Positions 6,915-15,775 of a DNA stretch of 31,745 nucleotides are shown one piece after another. Made by a program: the position numbers and the translations under genes. The stretch spans positions 14,933 to 46,677 of the forward strand of contig DDGE01000055.1 in the NCBI GenBank assembly GCA_002337545.1, given 5' to 3'. Origin of the DNA: Phycisphaerales bacterium UBA1910 (GTDB lineage Bacteria; Planctomycetota; Phycisphaerae; Phycisphaerales; UBA1924). How positions within the stretch are numbered: the stretch's first letter is position 1; every line of letters starts with the position of its first letter. The notes below the pieces were generated by a model, which saw only the letters and a program-made list of their open reading frames with translations, was not told the origin of the DNA and searched no databases.

Positions 6915-9406
6915 CAGGCCCTCCCTCTGTATTTCCAGGGGCGTGTGGCGAGGGCAACGACGCTCAGGGAGCTCATGGGCATGATGACGGCGGCGATCAG
7001 GGCGCTGATCAGCCCGGCGATGGCGAGCGATGCGGCGACGGTGTTGTAGCACAAGGATACGACCAGGCCGATGCGGATGGTCTTCATGGTGTGTGCGCCG
7101 AGGTCGCAGAGGGTTTCGATGGGCATGACGCCGGGGGCGGTGAGGTAGACATCGGCGGCTTGGAGCGCGGCTTCCGCGCCGCCGTGGACCGCGATGCCGA
7201 CATCGGCGAGGGCCATGGCGGCGGCGTCGTTGATGCCATCGCCGACCATGACGATGCGCCGGTGGCCCTGATCGCGGAGCGAGCGGATGAGCTCGGCCTT
7301 GCGTTCGGGTGAGGCGCCGCCCATGGCGTGCTCGATGCCAACACGCTTGGCAAGCTGGCTGGCGATTTCGGGGTGATCGCCCGAGCAGAGGTGCAGGCCC
7401 CAGCCGCGGTCTCGGAGGGCAGCGATGGCGTCGATGGTGTCATCGCGGAGGGGGTCGCCGATCCCGATCACGCCGGTGCGGCCCTGATCATCGGCGATGA
7501 CGACGGGGGTGAGCCCTTCGGCGAGCATGCGATCGATTGCGGATAGAGTGGCAGCATCGGACTGCGCTGAGGCGCGGATGTACGCTGGCGAGCCGACTCG
7601 GACTCGGCGATCATCGACGAGGCCTTCGATTCCTGCGCCGGCGGTCTGGGTGATGTCTTTGGCGGAGGGGATGGGCGCATCGGCTACGGCGTCGATGATG
7701 GCGCGCGCGAGCGGGTGGTTTGAACCCGATTCGATGGCGGCCGCGCAGATGAGCAGGTCTTGATCGCACTCTGAGCGGACAACGCGGGTTTTGCCCTGGG
7801 TGAGTGTGCCGGTTTTGTCGAGGACCATCACGGCGTTCATTTTGGTCGGGTTGCTCATGGCCTCGATCGCGGCGGCGGATTTGATGAGCACGCCCTGCTT
7901 GGCGGCCCGCCCGAGGGCGATGGACATGGCCATGGGCGTCGAGAGCCCCAGGGCGCAGGGGCAAGTGACGATGAGCAGGGCGGTCGCGAACTCGATGCCG
8001 GTGCGGAGATCGGCGCGGATGGTCCAGAGGGTGAGGGTCAAGATCGCGAGGAAGATCACGGCGAGGACAAAGCGGGCGGCGACGCGGTCTGCGAACTGGA
8101 CGATGGGTGCTTTGTCGGCGGTTGCCGACGCGACGAGTGCCATGAGCTTTGCGGCGCGGGTCGAGTCCCCCACCGCGGAGACCGTGACGAGGATTGGGGA
8201 GCCGAGGTTTGTGGCTCCGGCGATGACTTCGTCGCCAAGGGCGCACGCGACGGGTCGGGACTCGCCGGTGAGCAGGGCGTTGTCGACCTGGGTGGTGCCT
8301 TCCTCAATGATGCCGTCGCATGGAATGGAGCCGCCGGCTTCTACACGGACGCGCATGCCGACCTCGATGGCTTCGATGGGTACGCGTTTGGTGGTTCCGT
8401 CGTCGAGCAGACGCTCAGCGCTCGTGGGTGTGAGGGTGAGCATGAGCTCGACCTGATCGGCGGCCCCTCTCTGCTGGCGATGCTGGACCCAGCGGCCCAC
8501 GAGGAGGAAGAACACGAGCACGCTGAGCGAGTCGAAGTAGATCTCGCCGGACTGGGTGAGTGTGTTGTAGCTGCCCCAGATCCCCCCCACCGCCAGCGCG
8601 AGGGCGACGGGGATATCGAGGTGGGCGGTGCGGGTGCGGAGGGCGGCGATTGCGCCGCGGAAGAAGACCCGCCCGGGCCAGACCAGCGAGAGCAGCCCGA
8701 GGCCCATGGAATAATAGCGGAGCGTGTGCTCCCAGAACTCGTCGATGCCCGAGAGTGCGCCGCCGTAGAGCGCGATGGCGAGGAGCATGACATTGCCCGC
8801 TATGGCCCCGGCGACGCCGACGCGGATGAGGAACTTTCGGTCTTCCTTGCGGCGTGCTTCGCGAGCGCCCGCGCCGCGGGCGGGGTGGGCGGCGTAGCCG
8901 AGCTTGTCGAGTGCTTGGGCGACTCGGGAGAGCGGGACGCGATCGGGGGCGTAGCGGACGACGGCGCTGCGGGTGCGGATGTTGGCGCGTGACTCGATCA
9001 CGCCCGGGCACACGCGCGGGAGGCGTTCGATGAGCCAGACGCAGGCGGCGCAGTGCACGCCCTCGAGAAGCAGTTCGGTCTCGCACTCGCCGCCGGGCAG
9101 GTTGGTGACGCACGCGGACTGGAAGGCGGGGTCGTCGAGCTCTTCGTAGTTCTGGTTGCTGGAGGCGGCTGGCTGGTTGTCCTTGGCGACTGCGTCGCGG
9201 ATGCCGTAGTAGCCCTCGAGCCCTGCGCCGTGGAGGACATTGTAAACGGATTCGCAACCGCCGCAGCAGAACTGGTGTTCCGCGTCGGGATCGATCAGGC
9301 CCGCGGGGACGGGGAGATCGCAGTGGTCGCAGAGGACCTCGGCTCTTGTGTTGGACGCTGATTCGGGCATCGCGGGAACGCTACCCGATGCGATCGTTCG
9401 GGTCAT
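6914..9406 (-). CDS. ccoI: CcoI/FixI copper-transporting P1B-type ATPase
   Basis: An 830-residue copper-exporting P-type ATPase that supplies copper for the cbb3 oxidase active site. In order: a Cys-rich N-terminal segment typical of FixI (CDHCDLP from 26, FCCGGC from 46), a heavy-metal-associated domain with GVHCAAC (116-122), membrane helices, actuator motif TGES (380-383), the intramembrane copper motif C482-P-C484, phosphorylation Asp530 in DKTGT, the HP motif at 564-565 and the hinge GDGIND (722-727). The ATG at 9406 has GGAGG 8 bases upstream. Continuing the frame upstream to 10129 would give 1071 residues, but that part is Arg/His-rich shadow of the neighbouring gene and is excluded. 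The stop overlaps ccoS. Confidence 0.95.
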   Translation of the reverse strand: MTRTIASGSVPAMPESASNTRAEVLCDHCDLPVPAGLIDPDAEHQFCCGGCESVYNVLHGAGLEGYYGIRDAVAKDNQPAASSNQNYEELDDPAFQSACVTNLPGGECETELLLEGVHCAACVWLIERLPRVCPGVIESRANIRTRSAVVRYAPDRVPLSRVAQALDKLGYAAHPARGAGAREARRKEDRKFLIRVGVAGAIAGNVMLLAIALYGGALSGIDEFWEHTLRYYSMGLGLLSLVWPGRVFFRGAIAALRTRTAHLDIPVALALAVGGIWGSYNTLTQSGEIYFDSLSVLVFFLLVGRWVQHRQQRGAADQVELMLTLTPTSAERLLDDGTTKRVPIEAIEVGMRVRVEAGGSIPCDGIIEEGTTQVDNALLTGESRPVACALGDEVIAGATNLGSPILVTVSAVGDSTRAAKLMALVASATADKAPIVQFADRVAARFVLAVIFLAILTLTLWTIRADLRTGIEFATALLIVTCPCALGLSTPMAMSIALGRAAKQGVLIKSAAAIEAMSNPTKMNAVMVLDKTGTLTQGKTRVVRSECDQDLLICAAAIESGSNHPLARAIIDAVADAPIPSAKDITQTAGAGIEGLVDDRRVRVGSPAYIRASAQSDAATLSAIDRMLAEGLTPVVIADDQGRTGVIGIGDPLRDDTIDAIAALRDRGWGLHLCSGDHPEIASQLAKRVGIEHAMGGASPERKAELIRSLRDQGHRRIVMVGDGINDAAAMALADVGIAVHGGAEAALQAADVYLTAPGVMPIETLCDLGAHTMKTIRIGLVVSLCYNTVAASLAIAGLISALIAAVIMPMSSLSVVALATRPWKYRGRA

Positions 9407-9408
9407 GC

Positions 9409-10224
9409 TTAACCCTCCGGATCTTTCATCTCTCCCGATTCGCACAGCGGGCAGTGGATGTCGTCGATGCTTGGGGCGGTGTTTGCGGTTTCGGAGACGC
9501 CGAGACTCTCGCGCGTCATCTCCGGGACATGCAGGCTCCCTGTGGCGGTCATCACGCCGACCACCACCACGGCCCCGGCGGTGATGTAGGGGAGTTTGGC
9601 GTTGAGTCTTCCGGTGAGGAACTGGATACCTGCACCCAGCGATGCCATGACGGGGAGGGTGCCGAGCCAGAAGACGATCATGGTCACACCGCCCCAGAAG
9701 GGTGAGGCGGTGCCCGCGGCGATGAAGGCGTAGGCGTAGAGCCACCCGCACGGGAGCAGCGTGGTGAGCAGCCCGATGCTCAGGGCACGCTTGAAGGGGG
9801 TGAGCGAGAAGGCGGCCCGCTGGGAACGCTCGACGAATCGGCGCAGCGGCCCGGGGACCTTGACATGAGCGATGCGGACGCCGCGGATGCGTGCGAGGGT
9901 GATGATGCCGAAGCCGATCATCATGACTCCGGCGAAGATCGCGGCGGCGCGTTGGAGCCCGAGATAGGAGCCGCCGAAGTCGATCGCCTGCCCGATGGTG
10001 CCCGCGATGACGCCGAGGAGGGTGTAGGTGAGCATGCGCCCGCCGTGGTAGGCGCACTGGAGCTTCGTGCGGCTGCCCTTGGCTTGTTCCTGATCGGACC
10101 CGAGGGCGAAGAACATGAGCCCGCCGCACATTCCGGCGCAGTGCAACGACCCGAGCAGTGAGGCGCTGAGCACCGCGATCATCAGCGGGAGCATGGTCGG
10201 CATGTCACTCTGTGCGAGCGTCAT
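9409..10224 (-). CDS. SafE/DsbD-like membrane protein of the cbb3 cluster
   Basis: A 271-residue polytopic membrane protein of the 'sulfite exporter TauE/SafE' annotation group, really the DsbD-like transmembrane family. It has the characteristic SLHCAGMCGGL segment (Cys29, Cys33) and a second conserved LPCGWLYAYAF (Cys159) halfway along. Such proteins often sit between ccoH and ccoI and are thought to help copper or thiol handling during oxidase assembly; that role is inference. An unusual tail after the last helix carries a CPLC motif (258-261) that could bind metal. The ATG at 10224 has GAGG 7 bases upstream and lies 8 bases after the ccoH stop. The stop is 2 bases from the ccoI start. Confidence 0.85.
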   Translation of the reverse strand: MTLAQSDMPTMLPLMIAVLSASLLGSLHCAGMCGGLMFFALGSDQEQAKGSRTKLQCAYHGGRMLTYTLLGVIAGTIGQAIDFGGSYLGLQRAAAIFAGVMMIGFGIITLARIRGVRIAHVKVPGPLRRFVERSQRAAFSLTPFKRALSIGLLTTLLPCGWLYAYAFIAAGTASPFWGGVTMIVFWLGTLPVMASLGAGIQFLTGRLNAKLPYITAGAVVVVGVMTATGSLHVPEMTRESLGVSETANTAPSIDDIHCPLCESGEMKDPEG

Positions 10225-10232
10225 GGAATACC

Positions 10233-10775
10233 TCAGGGGGTCAGGGGGACAGAGATGACATCGAGGTCTTTGGTCAAAAGGGCTTTGATCCCCTGACGCT
10301 GGATGGTCAGTTCCGCGACCCAGATGCCGGTGCGATCGATGGGGAGGGTTCGGGTGTAGACGCCGTTCTCGTCGTGGATGAGGACGGTGTCGTAGCGGTT
10401 GTCGAGTGCGTTGGGGTGGTAGCACACCAGCTCAACGAGCGCGTCTTCGATGGGGGTTCCGTCCATCTCAACGAGTTGGAACTCCACGACGCGCTGGGAA
10501 GCATCCTGATCGACGAACTCGGTGCGTAGGTCGATCTGCCACCCCTCACGCTCGACGGCTTCCTTCATCTCGCGCTGGTTGTCCCAATCCACGGACTTGG
10601 CGTAGTACTCCGGATCGACATAGGTGTCGTTCTTGCCGCTGACATAGATGATCGTACCGATCATGAGTGACGCGTGGGCGAGGAGCATGAAGACGATGAC
10701 GAATGGCCAGTGCTTGCCGAGGTTGAAGAACCCCTTCTTCTTCGCGGGGCTGTGGTTGATCTGGTTGGTTGTCAT
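10233..10775 (-). CDS. ccoH: CcoH/FixH, cbb3 oxidase assembly protein
   Basis: A 180-residue protein with a single membrane helix (about 23-46, HWPFVIVFMLLAHASLMIG) and a periplasmic beta-rich domain. The VDPEYYAKSVDWD segment after the helix is typical of FixH. CcoH stabilises late assembly of the cbb3 oxidase. Its ATG overlaps the ccoG stop by 4 bases (ATGA), so it is translationally coupled. Confidence 0.9.
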   Translation of the reverse strand: MTTNQINHSPAKKKGFFNLGKHWPFVIVFMLLAHASLMIGTIIYVSGKNDTYVDPEYYAKSVDWDNQREMKEAVEREGWQIDLRTEFVDQDASQRVVEFQLVEMDGTPIEDALVELVCYHPNALDNRYDTVLIHDENGVYTRTLPIDRTGIWVAELTIQRQGIKALLTKDLDVISVPLTP

Positions 10776-12217
10776 GGCGATACCTCACCGCTGGTGTTCT
10801 TGGGCCTGCTCATCGGGCCGAGCAGCTTGAATGGCAGGACCTGCTCGAACTCGCCGGCTTCGTCGGTCACGCGTACCTGCGCGTCCACCTCGCCGTCCTC
10901 AAAGGCGTCGAAGGGGACGAGGATCTGGAACTGCCGCGAGTCCTGTTCGCTGGCTCCGAGCGAGAACGATTCGAGCCCGAGGATGCGTGCGCCCTCTGGC
11001 GACACGACCTGGGCATTGTATGTCTGGGTGTTGTCGGTCCGGTTGGTGATGCGGATGCGGACCTGGTTGCGGACCTCTTCGGTCTCGGGGACGAAGACGA
11101 AGGGTGTGCGCTGCTCACGGATGAGCAGGACATCGGCGCTTGACTTTGTTTTAAGAAGGTACACGAACGCGATGGTGAGCGCGAGCAGGATGATCGGGTA
11201 GATGATGATGCGCGGACGGATGATGTGGGTCTTGCCGCCCTCGATGATGCGCTCGGAGGAGTACTTGATCAGGTTGGGCGCACGCCCGATCTTTTCCATC
11301 ACGGTGTTGCAAGCGTCGATGCACTGGGCGCAGCCGATGCACTCGAGCTGGAGCCCCTCGCGGATGTCGATGCCGGTCGGGCAGGTCTGGACGCACATGG
11401 TGCAGTCGATGCAGTCGCCGAGTTGGGGCAGCGCGATGTCGCCGTTGGCCTCGGCTTCCTTGACGCGTTTCTTCTTGCCGCGCGGCTCGCCCCGGCTCTT
11501 GTCGTAGGTGACGATGAGCGAGTCCTGATCGAGCAGGGCGGACTGCATGCGTGCGTAGGGGCACACGACGCAGCAGACCTGCTCGCGGAAGTAGGTGAAG
11601 TCGAACATCATCAGCCCGGTGAGGACGGCGACGATGACGAAGGCGACGGGGTGGTTGGTCGGGGCACCCCAGATCCAGTCGGCGATATTTTCTGCCCCAA
11701 CGAAGTAGGACATGAAGGTCTGGGCCAAGTGCAGCGAGATCACCAGGTAGATCACGATCCGCAGGACCTTGCGGAGGCCGACGAACTTCCTGGGTTTCTT
11801 CTTGCCGGGTGCGCCCTCGAGAAGGAACTCGATCGGGCGGTAGATGAACTCGAGGTAGACGGTCTGGGGGCAGGCCCAGCCGCACCACACGCGACCAAAG
11901 AGCGCGGTGATCAGGAAGATGGCGATGAAGAGGATGATGAGCAGCAGCGCCAGCAGCAGCGTGTCGGTCGGCAGGAATGTTTTGCCGAAGAAGGTGAACC
12001 GTCTGTGGACCACATCGAGGAGCATCGCGGGCTTGCCGTTGATCGTGATCCAGGGCAGCGCGGAGTAGATGATGATCAACGCGTAGGCCACGATGCGTCG
12101 GGCCATACGGAAGGTGCCGGGCGACGGTCGTGGCCTGAGCCAACGGCGCGAACCATCGGGGTTCAGGGTCGAGAGGACCCGTTCATTCGGTGCTAGCAGT
12201 GTTTCTTCGCTCGACAT
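10772..12217 (-). CDS. ccoG: CcoG/FixG membrane ferredoxin-type protein
   Basis: A 481-residue integral membrane iron-sulfur protein; CcoG of other bacteria reduces copper for cbb3 assembly. It has the family's WCGWACPQTVY segment (from 111), the CCVVCPYARMQ segment (from 215), and two 4Fe-4S motifs: C269, C272, C275, C279 and C293, C296, C299, C303. A C-terminal Ig-like domain follows a final membrane helix near 335-350. The 76 bases between its start and the end of ccoP contain nothing obvious. Confidence 0.95.
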   Translation of the reverse strand: MSSEETLLAPNERVLSTLNPDGSRRWLRPRPSPGTFRMARRIVAYALIIIYSALPWITINGKPAMLLDVVHRRFTFFGKTFLPTDTLLLALLLIILFIAIFLITALFGRVWCGWACPQTVYLEFIYRPIEFLLEGAPGKKKPRKFVGLRKVLRIVIYLVISLHLAQTFMSYFVGAENIADWIWGAPTNHPVAFVIVAVLTGLMMFDFTYFREQVCCVVCPYARMQSALLDQDSLIVTYDKSRGEPRGKKKRVKEAEANGDIALPQLGDCIDCTMCVQTCPTGIDIREGLQLECIGCAQCIDACNTVMEKIGRAPNLIKYSSERIIEGGKTHIIRPRIIIYPIILLALTIAFVYLLKTKSSADVLLIREQRTPFVFVPETEEVRNQVRIRITNRTDNTQTYNAQVVSPEGARILGLESFSLGASEQDSRQFQILVPFDAFEDGEVDAQVRVTDEAGEFEQVLPFKLLGPMSRPKNTSGEVSP

Positions 12218-12293
12218 CGTAATCGCCTCCCGGCCGACTCACCCCAGTGCCTGCGAGCACGCGTGAACCAACGCGACGAGCTTTTCGACGGGA

Positions 12294-12944
12294 TCAGCCG
12301 TCGCTCGCTTCCTCCGATTGCTCTGATTGCTCTGGTTGCGGGAACGGCGGGATGACCTCGCCGACCATCTGGGACTCGGGCCCGGGCACATTTCGTCCGC
12401 GCATCTTCGCGACATAGCCGGCGGCCATGACCATCTCGTTCTCATCGAACTGGGTCTGGGGCAGCATCTTCCCGTTTGGTGACCCGTTCTTGATCATGTT
12501 GTAGATGTCCATGAGTGTGGTGACATTGACATATTTGTCGTCGGTCAGGTTGAACCCGAGGTTTTCGAGCCCCTGACCCTCTGCGCCGTGGCATGCGGCG
12601 CAGGTGCCCTTGAAGATCGACTCGCCAGCGCTGAGCCACTTGTCGTTGCCCATCACGGCGAGGATCTTGTCCTGCCCGAGCGGCATGTCCTTGAGTGGGC
12701 CGTACTGCGCCTCCTCGGCACGGATGACCGCGTTGGCGTGGCGTTCCTCGAGGGATGGGATGATTGGGGTCATGTGCCAGACGACGACATAGCACACCGA
12801 GAAGATCACCGAACCGATGAAGATCAGGTGCCACCATCCTGGGATGGGGTTGTCGTATTCCTGAATGCCGTCATAGTTGTGGTCCAGAAGTTCGTCGGTG
12901 TGCTCCTCGAGCGGACCGAGTGGTTGCTTATCGTGTTCAGACAT
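12294..12944 (-). CDS. ccoP: CcoP, mono-haem cytochrome c subunit of cbb3 oxidase
   Basis: A 216-residue membrane-anchored cytochrome c that passes electrons to the catalytic subunit. It has the CcoP-type N-terminus (YDNPIPGWWHL at 30-40 before a helix at about 38-57), and one haem site C115-A-A-C118-H119. Most CcoP proteins have about 300 residues and two haem sites, so this one has lost or never had the second domain. The sequence ends in a Glu/Ser/Gln-rich tail. Its ATG lies within the end of ccoQ (8-base overlap). Confidence 0.93.
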   Translation of the reverse strand: MSEHDKQPLGPLEEHTDELLDHNYDGIQEYDNPIPGWWHLIFIGSVIFSVCYVVVWHMTPIIPSLEERHANAVIRAEEAQYGPLKDMPLGQDKILAVMGNDKWLSAGESIFKGTCAACHGAEGQGLENLGFNLTDDKYVNVTTLMDIYNMIKNGSPNGKMLPQTQFDENEMVMAAGYVAKMRGRNVPGPESQMVGEVIPPFPQPEQSEQSEEASDG

Positions 12945-13170
12945 GGCTCACCCCTTCGTCTGCGCTGCGGGCGCTGTTCTGCTTGATGGTGTGACGCGGC
13001 GCGACGACTTTGTCGTCGTCGAGCACGATGTTCGCGGCGTCGTCGATATCCTGCTTCGTTGTGGTCATCACGCGCCAGATGACGGCGATGAACGCGGCGA
13101 GGAAGAAGACGAGCGCGATGCTTGGGTACACGGAGAGTTCAAGGAACGACATGATCTTGGACATGCTCAT
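12937..13170 (-). CDS. ccoQ: CcoQ/FixQ-like small membrane subunit
   Basis: A 77-residue protein with one helix (about 12-34) after a short N-terminus and a hydrophilic tail. Sequence similarity to CcoQ is weak, as usual for this tiny subunit, so the call rests on size, topology and position between ccoNO and ccoP. The start overlaps the ccoNO stop by 4 bases (ATGA). Confidence 0.8.
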   Translation of the reverse strand: MSMSKIMSFLELSVYPSIALVFFLAAFIAVIWRVMTTTKQDIDDAANIVLDDDKVVAPRHTIKQNSARSADEGVSHV

Positions 13171-15494
13171 TGCTGATCACCTCCCATTGCTGTTTCCTCG
13201 GGCTCGGATTTCTTGATGTCTGTGCCCAGTCGCTGCAGGTAGGCGATGACTGCGATGACCTTCTTGTCTCGGGTATCACCCATCGAAGGCCCACCCAGGA
13301 CTTCCAGTTCTGCCGCGATCTCATCCGCTTGTTCGCGTGCGTGATCGACCGCGTTGTTGTCGAGCAGCAGCTCGCCGTATGGCACGCCCAGCAGCGCCAT
13401 CGAATCGACACGCCCCTGGATCTCCTCGAAGTTGACTGTCTGGCTCAGCAGCCATGGGTAGCGTGGCATGATCGACTTGTCGTTGACATCCTTGGGGTTC
13501 TTGAAGTGGCGGTAGTGCCAGAGGTGGTCTCGCAGACCACCCTCACGCGCGAGGTCGGGGCCGATGCGTCGTGAGCCCCACTGGAACGGGCGGTCGTAGA
13601 TGAACTCGCCCGGCTTGGAGTACTCGCCGTACCGCATGGTCTCCCAGAGGAACGGGCGGATCATCTGCGAGTGGCAGTTGTAGCAGCCTTCGGAGACATA
13701 GATATCGCGACCCGCGAGTTCGAGGGGGGTGTAGGGCTCGACGGTGGTGATGGTCGGAACATTTGAGGACACCATGAACATGGGGATCGCTTCGACGAGC
13801 GAGCCGATCGCAACCGCGACAAGGACCCAGATGGTGAACTTGACGGGTTTGCGTTCGAGCGCTCGGTGCCAGTCGCCCTGGAGGACCTTGTCGCCGGCGA
13901 CGCCGAGTGCTGTGTTTGCGTGCAGGCGTTCCTTGCCCTTCGGGTCCACGATGGGGCCCTTGGAGAGTGCAGGTGCGTAGTGCACGACCTCTTCGTACTT
14001 CTCGGGGCGAGTCTGCCATGTGCGGAAGAGGTTGTACGCGCCGATGACTGCGCCGGTGAGGTAGAGCAGGCCACCGACCACGCGGATCCAGTACATGGGG
14101 AGCAGGACGGTGACTGTTTCGATGAAGGCGGGGTAGCTGAGGCGGCCCGATTCATCGAAGGCACGCCACATGAGCCCCTGGGTGATGCCGGCGCTGTAGA
14201 TGGCGAGGATGTAGAGCACCATGCCGACGGTGCCGAACCAGAAGTGCATCGCGCAGAGCTTCTTACTCCAGAGCTTGGTTTGGAAGAGGCGGGGCATCAT
14301 CCAGTAGAGCATGCCGAAGGTCATGAAGCCATTCCAGCCCAGCACGCCTGAGTGAACATGAGCAATGGTCCAGTCGGTGTAGTGGCTCAATGAGTTGACG
14401 GCCTTGACCGAGAGGAGCGGCCCCTCGAAGGTGGACATGCCATAGAAGGTTACGCCGACGACGAAGAACTTGAGGATTGGCTCAGACGCGACGCGGTCCC
14501 ATGCACCACGGAGGGTGAGCAGGCCGTTGATCATGCCGCCCCAGGAGGGCATCCACAGCATGACGGAGAAGACCATGCCGAGGGTTGAGGCCCACTCGGG
14601 GAGGGATGTGTAGTGCAGGTGGTGCGGGCCGGCCCAGATGTAGATGAAGACGAGCGACCAGAAATGGATGATGGAGAGCTTGTAGCTGAACACCGGGCGT
14701 TCGGCGGCCTTGGGCAGGAAGTAGTACATCAGCCCGAGGAACGGCGTGGTCAGGAAGAAGGCCACGGCGTTGTGGCCGTACCACCACTGCATGAGCGCGT
14801 CCTGCACACCGGCGTAGACCGGGTAGGACTTGAGTGCGAGCTCTGGCGAGGGCATTTCGCCGTTCTGGAAGAGGTAGACGAGCCCCGCGGGGATCCAGAG
14901 GTTATTGAAAACATGAAGCATCGTGACGGTGACGATTGTGGCGATGTAGAACCAGAGGGCGACATAGATGTGTCGCTCGCGCCGGTTGATCAGGGTCATC
15001 AGGAAGTTGCCGCCGAAGAACCCGAGCCAGACGACCGCGATGGCGATGTCGATCGGCCATTCGAGTTCCGCGTACTCCTTGCCCTGGGTGAACCCGAGCG
15101 GGAGCGTGATCGCGGCGGAGAGGATGATCAGCTGCCAACCCCAGAAGTGGAGCTTGGAGAGCTTGTCTGACCACATGCGACACTTGCAGAGCCGTTGCGT
15201 TGAGTAATACACGGCCGCGAACACCGCGTTGCCGGCGAAGGCGAAGATTGCGGCGTTGGTGTGCAGCGGGCGCAGACGCCCAAAGCTGAGGAACTCGATC
15301 CCGAGGCCTGCTTCGGGGAACGCGAGTTGTATCGCGATGATGACACCGACGAGGAACGCCACGATGCCCCAGATGACCGTCGCCCATGAGAACATGCGGA
15401 CGATCTTTTCGTCGTAGACGAAGGCCTCGAGCCCGTCGGTGCCACTCGCCCGATCGGTGCTCGCCGTTGATGTTTTTGCTGCGGACTCACTCAC
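13167..15494 (-). CDS. ccoNO: CcoN-CcoO fusion, catalytic subunit of cbb3 cytochrome oxidase
   Basis: A 775-residue fusion of the two core subunits of the high-affinity terminal oxidase, which reduces oxygen to water. Residues about 30-500 are CcoN: His78 in RPLHTNAA, WWYGHNAV (His241), GPHHLHYT (His291, His292) and AHVHSGVLGWNG (His379, His381) supply haem and copper ligands. After a linker, a helix at about 553-575 starts CcoO, whose haem c site is C604-Y-N-C607-H608 in the typical CYNCHSQMIRPF. I place the start at GTG 15494, with AAGGGG about 8 bases upstream. Longer readings to 15659 add a tail with no family similarity and would begin in or next to the promoter. Confidence 0.95.
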   Translation of the reverse strand: MSESAAKTSTASTDRASGTDGLEAFVYDEKIVRMFSWATVIWGIVAFLVGVIIAIQLAFPEAGLGIEFLSFGRLRPLHTNAAIFAFAGNAVFAAVYYSTQRLCKCRMWSDKLSKLHFWGWQLIILSAAITLPLGFTQGKEYAELEWPIDIAIAVVWLGFFGGNFLMTLINRRERHIYVALWFYIATIVTVTMLHVFNNLWIPAGLVYLFQNGEMPSPELALKSYPVYAGVQDALMQWWYGHNAVAFFLTTPFLGLMYYFLPKAAERPVFSYKLSIIHFWSLVFIYIWAGPHHLHYTSLPEWASTLGMVFSVMLWMPSWGGMINGLLTLRGAWDRVASEPILKFFVVGVTFYGMSTFEGPLLSVKAVNSLSHYTDWTIAHVHSGVLGWNGFMTFGMLYWMMPRLFQTKLWSKKLCAMHFWFGTVGMVLYILAIYSAGITQGLMWRAFDESGRLSYPAFIETVTVLLPMYWIRVVGGLLYLTGAVIGAYNLFRTWQTRPEKYEEVVHYAPALSKGPIVDPKGKERLHANTALGVAGDKVLQGDWHRALERKPVKFTIWVLVAVAIGSLVEAIPMFMVSSNVPTITTVEPYTPLELAGRDIYVSEGCYNCHSQMIRPFLWETMRYGEYSKPGEFIYDRPFQWGSRRIGPDLAREGGLRDHLWHYRHFKNPKDVNDKSIMPRYPWLLSQTVNFEEIQGRVDSMALLGVPYGELLLDNNAVDHAREQADEIAAELEVLGGPSMGDTRDKKVIAVIAYLQRLGTDIKKSEPEETAMGGDQQ

Positions 15495-15598
15495 GGTTGT
15501 CACCCCTTCAGTTTGCGCGCACCCGTCGCTGCTGGATGCATCACTGGAATGCTCTGAGGATACCAATTTCAGACACCCTTGCCTGTTTAGCCGCACTG

Positions 15599-15617
15599 AT
15601 TCTTGTTTTGTAAGAAT
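15599..15617 (-). other. Hairpin near the 5' end of the ccoNO leader
   Basis: ATTCTT and AAGAAT flank a 7-base loop. The hairpin lies about 15-30 bases after the predicted transcription start and could protect the 5' end or mark a processing site. It is AT-rich and may be fortuitous. Confidence 0.3.
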
Positions 15618-15638
15618 TAGTACGGCATGGCAAGACAA

Positions 15639-15666
15639 ATCATACCGATTCATCCACATCGGTCAA
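15639..15666 (-). promoter_or_regulatory. Promoter of the cbb3 oxidase operon
   Basis: Read on the minus strand: -35 TTGACC (15661-15666), 16-base spacer, -10 TATGAT (15639-15644). This is the best sigma-70-like match in the window. The predicted leader to the GTG at 15494 is about 140 bases. The spacer begins and ends with a dyad, CCGAT and ATCGG separated by 8 bases, which may bind a regulator. No FNR-type TTGAT-ATCAA site was found. Confidence 0.6.
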
Positions 15667-15775
15667 CCGCTATAGAGATTTCTTTATCCTATTTGGACCG
15701 GAAGTCTACACCAAAGCCCTGATTCCGCAAGCGGTGCTGATATCGAGGTTACTTCCTGCTAAGCAGTGAGCCAGA

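Noticed and set aside
9407..10129. N-terminal extension of CcoI to a 1071-residue protein
   Set aside because: The added 241 residues are Arg/His/Pro-rich, lie in the SafE-like gene in another frame and match no domain; the ATG at 9406 has a strong ribosome-binding site.
11225..12196. Open frame of 323 codons on the plus strand opposite ccoG
   Set aside because: Acidic, Asp/Glu/His-rich shadow of the membrane gene, without motifs or start signals.
15495..15659. N-terminal extension of CcoNO
   Set aside because: It would start in or beside the -10 element and adds residues unlike the family; GTG at 15494 has an AAGGGG upstream.
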